The notes under the pieces are model-generated. The model was not told the origin of the DNA, ran no database searches, and saw only the letters and a program-made list of their open reading frames with translations. Shown piece after piece: positions 44,717 to 53,543 of a stretch of 64,000 bases of DNA. The position numbers and the translations under genes are program-made. Origin of the DNA: Desulfomonile tiedjei DSM 6799 (GTDB lineage Bacteria; Desulfobacterota; Desulfomonilia; Desulfomonilales; Desulfomonilaceae); contig NC_018025.1 in assembly GCF_000266945.1 (NCBI RefSeq), positions 5,584,001 through 5,648,000 of the forward strand, given 5' to 3'. How positions within the stretch are numbered: position 1 is the first letter of the stretch; each line of letters starts with the position of its first letter.

Positions 44717-45886
44717 CTATCTATTTGCCTTCTTCAGGTTGAGCGCATCCTGGGCGATGATCATTTTCATGATATTTGTAGCGCCTTCAAGGATTTTGTA
44801 CACTTTTCCATCTCGAAGTATGCGCGCTATGGGGTATTCATTGGAATATCCGTAGGCGCTCAGTACTTCCAACCCGAGATTTGGCACTTCATCTGCTGCT
44901 CTGCATGCGTAGTATTTCGCCAGGACGGTCTCTCGCATATTGTTGACGAGGCCGCGATCTTTTTGCATTGCGCACCGCCACACAAGAGCACGGGCAGCTT
45001 CGGTTTCGGCTACCATGCGTGCGACGACTTCCTGAACCATCTGAAATTGTGCGATGGGTTGTCCGAATTGCTGACGTTCGGTGGCATACTTCACTGCTTC
45101 GTCCAGCGCTGCCTGACACGTTCCGACTGCTCCTGCGGCCGCACTCAGCCTTGTGCTGATCAGTTCCTGCATGAGCATCCCGAATCCTTTGCCTTCCTCT
45201 CCCAGGAGGTAGCCGGCAGGGACACGGACGTCTTCCATGATGATTTCGCCGGTCGGGCAGGCCCAAAGCCCAAGCTTTTCTTTAATGCTCAGGGTGGATA
45301 CTCCCGGCATATCCATATCCATGACAAAGGCGCTCATACCTTTGTGCTTGGCCTTCTTGTCAGTCATGGCGAATACCACTGCCATGTCTGCTACAGGAGC
45401 CCAGGTTATCCACATCTTGCGACCGTTTAATACGTACTCGTTTCCGTCTTTCACGGCAGTTGTCGTCATAGCTGCGGTATCGGATCCCGCGTCCGGTTCG
45501 GTGATTCCGAAGCATCCCAGAAGACGCGCCGCCATAAGTTCAGGAATGTACTTGCGTTTTATCTCTTCACTGCCCCATTTCAGAATCGAAACCGATGTCC
45601 CCATGGTTTGCATATTGAACGCCACGCGAAGAGAGCCGGAAGCGCGACCGATTTCTTCGGTTACAATTGCATGGGCAAGGTACCCCATGTTGTTTCCGCC
45701 GTATTCCTCAGGAACAGGACATCCGAAAAGCCCCAGTTCGGCCATTTGATTGACCAATTCCCTCTGGAAGCGATGCTCGTTTTCATCTTTATCCACCACA
45801 GGCGCAATTTCTTTTTCCGCAAACTTACGCACCATGTCTCGGAGCATTATGTGCTCTTCGGTAAGTTCAATATCGTATTCGCTCAT
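44717..45886 (-). CDS. Acyl-CoA dehydrogenase
   Basis: A 389-residue flavoprotein of standard length. ATG 45886 follows GAGGAGATGAGTCC and is far better than the upstream frame extension. Segments are GCFGITEPDAGSDTAAMTTT, WITWAPVADMAVVFAMTD, GVSTLSIKEKLGLWACPTGE and, near the end, KILEGATNIMKMIIAQDAL with a glutamate where most family members have the catalytic base. Glutaryl-CoA or short-chain acyl-CoA substrates are possible. It stands alone, without electron-transfer flavoprotein genes, and upstream DNA holds a family A repeat. Confidence 0.93.
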   Translation of the reverse strand: MSEYDIELTEEHIMLRDMVRKFAEKEIAPVVDKDENEHRFQRELVNQMAELGLFGCPVPEEYGGNNMGYLAHAIVTEEIGRASGSLRVAFNMQTMGTSVSILKWGSEEIKRKYIPELMAARLLGCFGITEPDAGSDTAAMTTTAVKDGNEYVLNGRKMWITWAPVADMAVVFAMTDKKAKHKGMSAFVMDMDMPGVSTLSIKEKLGLWACPTGEIIMEDVRVPAGYLLGEEGKGFGMLMQELISTRLSAAAGAVGTCQAALDEAVKYATERQQFGQPIAQFQMVQEVVARMVAETEAARALVWRCAMQKDRGLVNNMRETVLAKYYACRAADEVPNLGLEVLSAYGYSNEYPIARILRDGKVYKILEGATNIMKMIIAQDALNLKKANR

Positions 45887-46149
45887 GGACTCATCTCCTC
45901 CAATAAAATGTCCGGAACCGGCTGGTCCGGTGAGGCGAGGAACCGCGCAGCCGTTCAGGGTCGGGGTTCTGCACTCGGATGGCGCAAGGACGTGACATAA
46001 ATAGCAAAAGGCTGAACAACACGTCAAGCAATCATGCAGCAGAATCCGGGTTATGTCGAGGTTTTTCAGAAAATGCACCGATACAAGAGTTCAGTACACC
46101 GATTTCATGTTCATCGGGAAGCGCCTCTACCATTTTGCCTTCAAGATAC

Positions 46150-46330
46150 TATAGCAACTCCCAAAATTAGTTTCCGATTCAAGATGTAGGAACATTGGTG
46201 GGTGCCGTGCCTCCGTGCCGGCACATCTTCAATATGCTCAATGATATCGATAGAATGACCGGCAGGGAGGCCGGTCCCCACCAGTATCTCATATTGGAGC
46301 ATTGGATAAACGTCAGAATTTGTAGCAATC
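46150..46330. repeat. Dispersed repeat family A, copy 3
   Basis: An uninterrupted copy running from TATAGCAACTCCCAAAATTA through the GTGCCG...CGGCAC hairpin to GCCGGTCCCCACCAG and ATAAACGTCAGAATTTG. It aligns end to end with both halves of the interrupted copy at 17829-18224. A segment GACCTGGCTTCGCAGGTCAG follows at about 46346, related to DNA near 55270. Confidence 0.85.
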
Positions 46331-46462
46331 GGTTTAACTGCATTGACCTGGCTTCGCAGGTCAGTTGCACCCTCGTATTCCCGGACCTGCCCAGTAGGTT
46401 CGTGTTACCGCTTCAATGCAATCGAACGATTTTTCGCCGTCACGTTCTCCCGGATCTTAACC

Positions 46463-47974
46463 TTACTGCTGATACGGAATCCGGTGCACAGCGTTTTTCA
46501 GACGATCCACAACCCGATCTTTCCCGATGGCTTCAAGCATCTCGAAAAGGCCGGGTCCCACTGAGGTGCCGGACACTGCGGTCCGGGCGGCATTGATAAG
46601 GAGTCCGGCTTTCACGTTTTTCTGTTCGGAGTACGAGCGGAAGACGTCCTCGACAGAATGTGTATCGTATGTTTGCAGCTTTTCTATGAGCGATGCCATC
46701 TCGGGCAGATATTCCGCAAGTTGGGGATCTTTCCCCAGATTCTTCTTCACCGCGGCTTCGTCGAACTCGAATTCGTCAGCAAAATAGCACCTGCCACGAG
46801 TGGAAAAGTCTTTGAGTGTCAGGTATCTGGCTCGGATCAGGTCAACGGTGTTCTCGAACCATTGCTTGTCGCTGTTCTCGAAAGAATCGTGCCAGAGCCC
46901 GGCTTCAACGAGTTCCTGTTTCACGTAGGGAATCAGCTCCTGAAGCGGCAGAGTCCGAATGTACGTAGCATTGAAATGAATGGCTTTCGGGTCTGTCCAA
47001 TTACGAGGATCTCCGGGAACATAGTTGAATGTGGAATTGGAACGGTTGATCTTGGAAAGCTCGAATGTTTCGATCATCTCTTCCGGAGAGAAGAATTCAC
47101 GTCCATCACCGGGAGACCAGCCGAGCAAGGCCATGAAATTACAAAGCGCCCAGGGGAGAAATCCTTGCTTGCGATAATAGGATACGGTAACCACCTCGCC
47201 GTGACTTCGTTTGGAGAGTTTGGCTTTCTTATTATCCAGAGTGAGAGGTATGTGGGCAAACGCGGGTGGCTCGATTCCCAAAGCTCGGTATATGAGCACC
47301 TGCTTGGGAGTATTGGCGAGATGATCCGCACCGCGTATCACATGCGTGATGCGATCCAATGCATCATCGACTGCATTGCTCAATATGTATAATGGGCGTC
47401 CGTCCGATCTGAGAATGACAAAGTCCTCTAAATCCTGCCCCCTTTTTTCGATTCTGCCGTACACGAAATCTTGAAATGCCACTATCGCGGACGGATCTCT
47501 GGGCACTCGAAAACGGATTACGTACGGCATTCCCTGAGATACTCTGCTGTCTATCTCTTCGGGTGTAAGCCTTTTACACCGTCCATCGTACATAAACGCG
47601 ACTTTCCGTGCCTCTGCATCGTTTCTCTGAGCATCCAGCTCTTCTTTTGTGCAGAAGCACCTGTACGCGTGACCGGATTCGAGAAGTTTGTGTGCAGCCT
47701 CCACGTGTTTTGAAAAATTATGGGTCTGAAAGAAGGGACCTTCATTCCAATCAAGCCCGAGCCATGTGAGTCCGTCAAAAATCTCCTGCACGGACTCCTG
47801 GGTAGACCGTTCGGTGTCGGTATCTTCTATCCGGAGGATGAATACGCCCCCGGTTTTCTTGGCCCAGAGCCAATTGTACAGAGCAGTGCGGGCACCGCCC
47901 AGATGCAAATATCCTGTGGGTGAAGGCGCGAAGCGCACCCTCACCTGATCTGTTGTCGATCTTGATTCGTTCAT
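46463..47974 (-). CDS. gltX: Glutamyl-tRNA synthetase
   Basis: A 503-residue class I synthetase. The HIGH-type motif is in FAPSPTGYLHLGGARTALYN and the KMSKS-type motif is KKAKLSKRSHGEV. VIRGADHLANTPKQVLIYRA and the C-terminal helical anticodon domain are also clear. It charges tRNA-Glu, and in many Desulfobacterota also mischarges tRNA-Gln for the amidotransferase route. It follows the MBL hydrolase gene after 19 nt. Confidence 0.97.
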   Translation of the reverse strand: MNESRSTTDQVRVRFAPSPTGYLHLGGARTALYNWLWAKKTGGVFILRIEDTDTERSTQESVQEIFDGLTWLGLDWNEGPFFQTHNFSKHVEAAHKLLESGHAYRCFCTKEELDAQRNDAEARKVAFMYDGRCKRLTPEEIDSRVSQGMPYVIRFRVPRDPSAIVAFQDFVYGRIEKRGQDLEDFVILRSDGRPLYILSNAVDDALDRITHVIRGADHLANTPKQVLIYRALGIEPPAFAHIPLTLDNKKAKLSKRSHGEVVTVSYYRKQGFLPWALCNFMALLGWSPGDGREFFSPEEMIETFELSKINRSNSTFNYVPGDPRNWTDPKAIHFNATYIRTLPLQELIPYVKQELVEAGLWHDSFENSDKQWFENTVDLIRARYLTLKDFSTRGRCYFADEFEFDEAAVKKNLGKDPQLAEYLPEMASLIEKLQTYDTHSVEDVFRSYSEQKNVKAGLLINAARTAVSGTSVGPGLFEMLEAIGKDRVVDRLKNAVHRIPYQQ

Positions 47975-47993
47975 AAATGCTTTGTCACCTTAC

Positions 47994-48626
47994 CTACTGT
48001 GTAATCTCCAGAACCACTACCGGCGATTTTGCAGAAGTTGCAAAAGCTTTAGAGTCCTTCTCCGAGCCCACAATATCGCCCCAGTGCATGGGAACTGCAA
48101 CTCTCGGGTTTATCTTGGATGTGGCTTCCCCAGCCTGAGCTGCTGTCATCGTGTATGTGCCTCCAACCGGCAAGAGAGCTACATCCGCACATACTTTACT
48201 CATTTCAGGAATAACATCGCAGTCTCCCGCATGGTATACCCGAACACCGTCAATTGTAATGACGTACCCTACCCAGCCGTTCTTTTTGGGATGAAATTCC
48301 TTGTCCGTATTGTACGCGGGAACCGCTTCCACCATGACGTCTCCCACTTCCACGCTCTGACCTGGAGCAATGGATTTGAACGCGTCGCCGAAACTTGCTT
48401 TGCAGTCAGGCGGCCCGATAATTACGGTCGAGGGCTTTCTGATTTTTTGCACATCTTCTTCCGAAAGATGGTCATAGTGGCTATGCGTGATACAGATCAC
48501 ATCCGCGGGTTTCGGCTCTGCCAGTTTCCAGGGATCGATATACACCGTGGTTTGCGATCCTTCTATACGGAATGTAGCGTGACCTAACCATCGAATTTTG
48601 TCTCTTACGAAAGCTTCTGCATCCAT
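47994..48626 (-). CDS. Metallo-beta-lactamase-fold hydrolase, UlaG-like
   Basis: A 210-residue MBL-fold protein. IRWLGHATFRIEGSQTTVYI opens the fold, the zinc motif is ITHSHYDHLS, YHAGDCDVIPEMSK carries the later metal Asp, and PMHWGDIVGS the final His. This is the family of small UlaG/YtkL-type metal-dependent hydrolases, for which substrates are rarely known. It precedes gltX by 19 nt, probably as a co-transcribed neighbour without functional link. Confidence 0.9.
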   Translation of the reverse strand: MDAEAFVRDKIRWLGHATFRIEGSQTTVYIDPWKLAEPKPADVICITHSHYDHLSEEDVQKIRKPSTVIIGPPDCKASFGDAFKSIAPGQSVEVGDVMVEAVPAYNTDKEFHPKKNGWVGYVITIDGVRVYHAGDCDVIPEMSKVCADVALLPVGGTYTMTAAQAGEATSKINPRVAVPMHWGDIVGSEKDSKAFATSAKSPVVVLEITQ

Positions 48627-49004
48627 GATCTCCCCTCCGGGTGTTTGAATAAGCTATTCGCGATGGTTCCCGTGAGACCGACGATCATCGGCAAACGGGA
48701 CAGAATTCCTCTGTGCTTTCCGATGCGGGCACAAACTTTCATACAAACCTGTGGTACCGTTATATCTTAAAGATCGAGCCGGGGGGCAAACCGTTCCCCT
48801 TTTCTTGTTCATGTGACGATGCCCGGCGAAATTTCATTGACCGGTTTTCACATTTGCATTGCCTTTCGTGTTCATTCACTTGAGCCTGCCTTCAACAATT
48901 GAGTCCTCATCTTATACTACACTCGGGGCGAAAAATGCATTGGCTCCCATGACACACGCCACAGTTTCCTGTATAATCCTCTTTTCCGGGAGGATGAAAC
49001 AACA
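48627..49004. other. Intergenic region without recognisable features
   Basis: About 380 nt between divergent genes. I see no gene, repeat or clear promoter boxes. The only landmark is a GGGAGGA ribosome site just before the gene at 49005. Confidence 0.5.
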
Positions 49005-49283
49005 ATGCCTTTGCAATCGAGAGCGAAAAGAAGTCCGGAACTCAGCAAAACGAGAACGAATAGTGATTGGATTATGATTATTCTCGGCATTTTTCTCGTG
49101 CTCTTCTTTTCGATGGCCGGTTACTTCTCTTTCGTCGAGACCCCATCCGAGGTTCAGTCCAAGGCAAGGGGGCCTGTGAAAGATCCAAAGGCTGTGCGAC
49201 CGGAAGCTTCAGTTCAGGGCAAGTCAGCACCTGATTCGGCACCTGAGCAGACAGTGTGGCATGGAATTGGCGGAGCCCAATAG
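49005..49283 (+). CDS. Small single-span membrane protein, hypothetical
   Basis: A 92-residue protein with a basic cytosolic N-terminus (about 1-22), one membrane span (about 24-43, MIILGIFLVLFFSMAGYFSF) and a Pro/Ser/Ala-rich tail ending HGIGGAQ. A GGGAGGA lies about 11 nt before the ATG. No family is recognised. A hairpin with a T-run follows 48 nt after the stop. Confidence 0.6.
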   Translation: MPLQSRAKRSPELSKTRTNSDWIMIILGIFLVLFFSMAGYFSFVETPSEVQSKARGPVKDPKAVRPEASVQGKSAPDSAPEQTVWHGIGGAQ

Positions 49284-49330
49284 CCTCGATAACTCTTGAA
49301 ATATAAGTCTGTTCCGAAAATATAGCGCGC

Positions 49331-49386
49331 AAAATCCCTCCAGACGGGCTTACGGGTTAATCCACGCCGTTTCCTGAAGGGATTTT
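49331..49386 (+). terminator. Candidate Rho-independent terminator
   Basis: A perfect 9-bp stem AAAATCCCT/AGGGATTTT (49331-49339 and 49378-49386) ends in a short T-run. The loop is long (38 nt) but can fold further around ACGGG and CCGT-type segments. The 49387-49657 stretch holds no gene. Confidence 0.45.
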
Positions 49387-49657
49387 TAAGAAACTCCAAT
49401 GCCTCATCTTATATCATTGCAACGAGAGCGTGCAAAACAATTCGACAGGATGTGCCGATTAGAATCGTGGAAAATCGGGCGTCCACATATGATACCGATT
49501 CGCTTTTCTTCTGATAATCTGGGAGGCTGGAGGTATCCTTCGCTCCGGACGACGCAAAGCCGTCTAATCACTCCGCTCAGAACACCTCAGCCTGCGCCAT
49601 CTTATATGTATAATTGCGAAATGGTATGGGAACCGGAACCTGACGGGAGAGGGATGA

Positions 49658-50344
49658 ATGCGACAAGCAGCTAGCACATTCGTGCGGTTTCTTTTGACAG
49701 GTTTGGCAACTCTGCTGCCCTTCATTGTGACAGTCTTCGTGGTCGGCTGGATAGTCAGAATTGCCGACGCGTATATAGGGCCGAGCAGCAGTTTCGGGCT
49801 TTTCATCCTCCAGATAGTAGGAGACGCAAACAAATATTCAGGATACCTGGCCGGGTATCTTGTAGTTGTGTGCTTGTTGGTCCTCCTCGGGTTCCTCGTT
49901 ACACGCGCCACAGTCGCGAAAATTCACGAAGCCATAAACGGCATGGTGGCAAGAATACCCCTATTCGGAAAGATTTACGCGGGGGTCGAACAGGTAGTGG
50001 AGATTTTCGGGAACAACAGAGGTGAAGGCCTGGACCGGTTCGGTGGAGTCGGATACGTGAAGTTGGGCAACGTGAAAATGTTGGTTTTCTTGACCTCCGG
50101 TCAAAGCTATACGCTGATTGACGGAGTGAAACACTACATGGTGTTCGTTCCGAACTCTCCGATTCCTGCCACGGGGTTCAACGCGTTAGTCCCTGAGGAA
50201 GATTTCGTGCGGCTGGACATGCCTCTGGAGGATATGGCCAAGCTGTTGATGTCCTTCGGCCTCTTGGGTGGACAGGTACTCAGCCGACCATTGGAATTGT
50301 CTCAAATAGTGCGGGAGAACCATGAAAGAAAAATTGCACCGTGA
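49658..50344 (+). CDS. DUF502-family membrane protein
   Basis: A 228-residue protein with two N-terminal membrane spans (about 8-30 and 65-90, the second with GYLAGYLVVVCLLVLLGFLV) and a C-terminal soluble domain. LLTGLATLLPFIVTVFVVGW and ARIPLFGKIYAGVEQVVEIF are signatures of DUF502. GGGAGAGGG precedes the ATG. The family is widespread and uncharacterised. The stop overlaps the thioesterase start by 23 nt. Confidence 0.9.
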   Translation: MRQAASTFVRFLLTGLATLLPFIVTVFVVGWIVRIADAYIGPSSSFGLFILQIVGDANKYSGYLAGYLVVVCLLVLLGFLVTRATVAKIHEAINGMVARIPLFGKIYAGVEQVVEIFGNNRGEGLDRFGGVGYVKLGNVKMLVFLTSGQSYTLIDGVKHYMVFVPNSPIPATGFNALVPEEDFVRLDMPLEDMAKLLMSFGLLGGQVLSRPLELSQIVRENHERKIAP

Positions 50345-50741
50345 GCTGATAGAGCTGTCAAAGTCCGAGCCGTACGGTCGGCTGCTGGGAATGGAAGTGA
50401 CAGACGTCGGGTCTGGGACCGCGACTGTGCGAATGAGAGTGAATTCCGACATCCGGAACATGTTCGGTTTCACTCATGGGGGAGCCCTGTTTTCCCTGAT
50501 AGACGAGGCCTTCCAGCTTGCATGCAATACACATGGGGTACTATCTGTTGCACTTAACGTCAGCATAACGTACGTATCTGCGCCAGAATCCGGCTGCATG
50601 CTCGAAGCGAAGGCGACAGAAATGCACAAGACCCGCCGCACATCGAGTTATCTCTGCGAGATACGAGACCTTGACGGTAAGCTGATAGCCACTGCCCAAG
50701 CGCTTGCCTATCGCACGGGAAAAGAAATCGACAAGTTGTGA
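50322..50741 (+). CDS. PaaI-family hotdog-fold acyl-CoA thioesterase
   Basis: A 139-residue hotdog protein. NMFGFTHGGALFSLIDEAFQ is the active-site helix lead of the PaaI family, preceded by FGxxHGG spacing typical of phenylacetate-type thioesterases; later strands include NVSITYVSAPESGCMLEAKA. It hydrolyses acyl- or aryl-CoA esters. It is coupled to the DUF502 gene by a 23-nt overlap. Confidence 0.92.
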   Translation: MKEKLHRELIELSKSEPYGRLLGMEVTDVGSGTATVRMRVNSDIRNMFGFTHGGALFSLIDEAFQLACNTHGVLSVALNVSITYVSAPESGCMLEAKATEMHKTRRTSSYLCEIRDLDGKLIATAQALAYRTGKEIDKL

Positions 50742-50742
50742 T

Positions 50743-50808
50743 GCCAATTTGCATTCAAAATCCCCCCATTCCCCCCTTTAATAAAGGGGGGTTAGAGGCA
50801 TAGGCGCT
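50743..50808. repeat. Dispersed repeat family C, copy 3 (best preserved)
   Basis: GCCAATTTGCATTCAAAATC, then CCCCCCTTTA directly followed by ATAAAGGGGGG, then GTTAGAGGCATAGGCG. The C/G runs form a strong hairpin immediately after the thioesterase stop and could end its transcript. Confidence 0.85.
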
Positions 50809-50857
50809 AACTTATGGCGTTTCGGTCGTTTGTTCCGGAGGAACATCTGACAATAGG

Positions 50858-50976
50858 CCGGCGATTCATCGCCGGATAAGGAAAAACCTAATGATTTTAG
50901 AGTCCCGGAGGGACGGCTGATACACAAAATCCCGGCAATGAATTACCGGGCTATTTTCTTTAGTCCCTGCGGGACA
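50858..50976. repeat. Short palindromes in the gap before the CPBP gene
   Basis: A perfect 8-bp stem CCGGCGAT/ATCGCCGG (50858-50875), then CCCGG...CCGGG at 50931-50950, and GTCCCGGAGGGAC and GTCCCTGCGGGAC units on either side. No gene lies in 50809-51133. These look like REP-type sequences. Confidence 0.65.
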
Positions 50977-51133
50977 GAGAATTGCAGAAGAGTTGACGCC
51001 TATGGAGGTTGGAGGGGGATCTTCCTCTCACTTTAAAAGCAAATTGCTGTGATGTCTCCTCTTTGTGTGGTCCGTGAGATGCCAGAATGCTGTTCGATTC
51101 CGATTCTCATTCATTTTCTTCAGGGGGTATCGC

Positions 51134-52798
51134 TTGGCTCCGAAAAAGATCTCTGCAAAAGAAGTTATGCTTGATATTAGGGCGGGATTGTCGAATCACG
51201 AGATCGGAAAGAAATATGGGCTTTCCGAAAAGGGCATTCAGAGCTTATTTGACAAACTTTACGGCGCAAACCTGTTGACCGAAGAAGAGCACTCCCGACG
51301 ACTGGTGTCTCAAATTCGGGACACTGGCAGCGAAGGCGATAACGGTGGACCTGCAGTTGCCGAGCCAACGATCACCCGCGCCGAGGCACCTTTGACTAAA
51401 CCTCAACCTCTCAGAACATCAGGAAGTAGCGATAAGGCTTTGCACACCGAATTAAACGGTGAAAAATTCGAAGAAGCTGTTCCCCAGCCGGGTGCGCACG
51501 AATTCCAGAGTATGGCAGATGGGAGCAACGGTTTCATGCATGCAGTTCAAATACGCTCTGTCGGCAAAGCGCAACGCCTGCTTTTGTGGGCTGTTCTTGC
51601 GTCTTTTTTGTGTTTTTTTGTACCTTTCTCATTTGTCCTGCTGGCTCCTTTTCAACTCTACTGCGTCTGGAATCTTGCAAAGTCGCTCGACTTGAGTACC
51701 GGAATCAGCGTTCTTTACCTTCTTCTCATGTTCATTCCTATTATTAACACGATCGCTTTGCTGATGCTGAACAACAAGGCGACACAGACTCTGAGAAAAG
51801 CAGGAATCAGGGTTGGATTAATGGGAGCCCGTCCGTCCGACCTTCCGGCACACGAGATTAACCCGTGGGGAGAAGAAGTAGAAGAGCCTCCCACACCTAT
51901 TCCCACTGACTTTATTGACGTGTCAAATTACGGGAAGAACCAGTGGTGGCGTTACCTGGTGAGTATAGTTTTCATAGTGGTTTTTTCCGTCTCCCTGTGG
52001 GGCATACTAGTAGTGGTATGGGCACCACAGGCAAGCTTCGATAAGGCAACATCCGATTTCATCGGAATCAGTCCGTTGAAGAATTACGTCCTGCAGAATG
52101 TGCTTTTTGTGTTCATTCTCTTCACCCTTTTCTTGGCCATACGATATGAGCACAAGCGTCCGTTTCTTAGCCTAATTTCTCCAAATCCATCTGTCGACTG
52201 GCTGAAACTGGCAAAAAGTTTCGGCCTTTTTTTCTTCCTTATTCTAATTAGTCTGACTCTGGGATATGCTTCGGAGCCTGCCGGCTACAGGTTCAATTCC
52301 GACTTAAGCCATTTTTTCGCTTTCCTTCCGGTAGTGCTCGTCTTAACCCCGATTCAGACAACGGTTGAGGAACTCTTATTTCGCGGCTACTTCCTTCAAA
52401 TGATAGGGTTGCTTATCAAGAATCGCTATCTGCTCATAGTGGTTTGCGGTGTGTTATTCATGTTGCTGCACCTGGGGAACCCGGAAATGGCAGTAGGCCC
52501 GATAATCATGGCATTGAACTACTTTGTAGTCGGGGCATTCCTCACGTTTGTCACCTGGAAAAGCAACAGCTTAGAAGTGGCAATGGGCATTCATGCAGCA
52601 ACAAATTTGTCTGCCGGGTTGATTGTGAACTACGAGAATTCAGCTCTGAAGACTGAATCCCTGTTTTTTTGCACTACTTTGGATCCTGTGGCTAGCCTCG
52701 TGAGTTTTTTCGTTATAGCAGCGATTTTCTACTTCTTCATGTTTGGGGGACGGATAACGATGCAAAAGCCGTGGCTTGTCTGGGCAAGGACGGGATAA
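51134..52798 (+). CDS. CPBP-family intramembrane metalloprotease with N-terminal helical module
   Basis: A 554-residue protein. TTG 51134 follows AGGGGGT and begins the conserved module; the longer frame to 51065 adds unrelated residues. Residues about 4-55 (KKISAKEVMLDIRAGLSNHE, then KYGLSEKGIQSLFDKL) match the ankyrin protein at 19611. A polar linker leads to several membrane spans and a C-terminal CPBP/Abi domain with TTVEELLFRGYFLQ and MLLHLGNPEM, the glutamate and histidine motifs of Rce1-like proteases. Such proteins cleave or process membrane proteins or peptides; the target here is unknown. It converges with the CMD gene. Confidence 0.9.
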   Translation: MAPKKISAKEVMLDIRAGLSNHEIGKKYGLSEKGIQSLFDKLYGANLLTEEEHSRRLVSQIRDTGSEGDNGGPAVAEPTITRAEAPLTKPQPLRTSGSSDKALHTELNGEKFEEAVPQPGAHEFQSMADGSNGFMHAVQIRSVGKAQRLLLWAVLASFLCFFVPFSFVLLAPFQLYCVWNLAKSLDLSTGISVLYLLLMFIPIINTIALLMLNNKATQTLRKAGIRVGLMGARPSDLPAHEINPWGEEVEEPPTPIPTDFIDVSNYGKNQWWRYLVSIVFIVVFSVSLWGILVVVWAPQASFDKATSDFIGISPLKNYVLQNVLFVFILFTLFLAIRYEHKRPFLSLISPNPSVDWLKLAKSFGLFFFLILISLTLGYASEPAGYRFNSDLSHFFAFLPVVLVLTPIQTTVEELLFRGYFLQMIGLLIKNRYLLIVVCGVLFMLLHLGNPEMAVGPIIMALNYFVVGAFLTFVTWKSNSLEVAMGIHAATNLSAGLIVNYENSALKTESLFFCTTLDPVASLVSFFVIAAIFYFFMFGGRITMQKPWLVWARTG

Positions 52799-52852
52799 GG
52801 CGCGGGTACGGGGCACAGGCATCAGCTTACCAGCACGCATCCTTCTTTTTTA

Positions 52853-52922
52853 GAAGGGGCAAGGGGGATTTTGACTTAACACATTGAAAATCCCCCTCAA
52901 TCCCCCTTTAGAAAAGGGGGAC
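52853..52922. terminator. Hairpin repeat between convergent genes (family C variant)
   Basis: Two inverted pairs overlap here: GGGGGATTTTGA against TGAAAATCCCCC, and CCCCCTTTA against GAAAAGGGGG. Located between the CPBP and CMD stops, it could end transcription from both sides. The wording is related to family C repeats. Confidence 0.55.
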
Positions 52923-52923
52923 T

Positions 52924-53457
52924 TCATGCAACATCCGGGCTAATTTTAAATGTATCGAAAATGATGTTGGTTGCGACTGCCCTCGCACCGTGAGCTACTG
53001 CATCGAAGATGTCAGCATCGGCCCATCCCAAAGAGCGAAGGTTATCCACATCGGATGAAGTGACTGCCTGCGGTTCGTCAGTAGCTTTCAGAACGAACAA
53101 TAGTAACGCCTTGTCTTTTGCATCCAGCGGAGCTTTCTCCGGATCGGTACGTGCATCTTGAATTTGCTCGGGATTGAAGCCGAATTTTGATAGCAGACCT
53201 ACGTTGAACGAATCGCAGTATTCAGATTTGCAGGCTCTTGAAACCAACATCCTGATCATTGAGAGCAAAGGAGCACTCAGGCTTGGATGCTTCATAAAAT
53301 ATTGAGCAAAGTACAACTGATTTTCCAGCACTTCCGGGCTGACTCCCAATAACTGAACATTATTGGGGACCATTCCGAAGAACTGCTCGGCAGACGCGTA
53401 CAGCTCTGCAAGCTTTCCTTCTGCCTTTTCAGGCGGTGTAATCGAGACGATAGCCAT
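52924..53457 (-). CDS. Carboxymuconolactone-decarboxylase-family protein (AhpD-like)
   Basis: A 177-residue all-helical protein. AKLAELYASAEQF-like opening (here EGKLAELYASAEQFFGMVPN) and MIRMLVSRACKSEYCDSFNV place it in the CMD/AhpD superfamily of peroxidase-related proteins. The usual CxxC...H relay is altered: the spacing is CxxxxC and Asn stands near the usual His, so peroxidase chemistry may be lost or changed. An AAGGAGG ribosome site is present. A palindromic operator lies 54 nt upstream, and the TetR gene is immediately before it. Confidence 0.85.
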   Translation of the reverse strand: MAIVSITPPEKAEGKLAELYASAEQFFGMVPNNVQLLGVSPEVLENQLYFAQYFMKHPSLSAPLLSMIRMLVSRACKSEYCDSFNVGLLSKFGFNPEQIQDARTDPEKAPLDAKDKALLLFVLKATDEPQAVTSSDVDNLRSLGWADADIFDAVAHGARAVATNIIFDTFKISPDVA

Positions 53458-53510
53458 TACAAAAACCTCCTTGCGTTGCGATGCGTGGAATCTGTGCCGA
53501 TTCCGTGGAA

Positions 53511-53522
53511 TAGACCGGTCTA
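53511..53522. promoter_or_regulatory. Palindromic TetR-type operator before the CMD gene
   Basis: TAGACCGGTCTA is a perfect 12-bp palindrome in the short gap between tetR and the CMD gene. A related sequence, TAGACCGGTCGTCTA, stands before tetR itself, so one regulator probably binds both. Confidence 0.7.
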
Positions 53523-53543
53523 CTAGTTAAACCGGCAAAAAAA

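Noticed and set aside
49399-49674. 91-codon plus-strand frame before the DUF502 gene
   Set aside because: No ribosome site, biased composition, and overlap with the DUF502 start in another frame.
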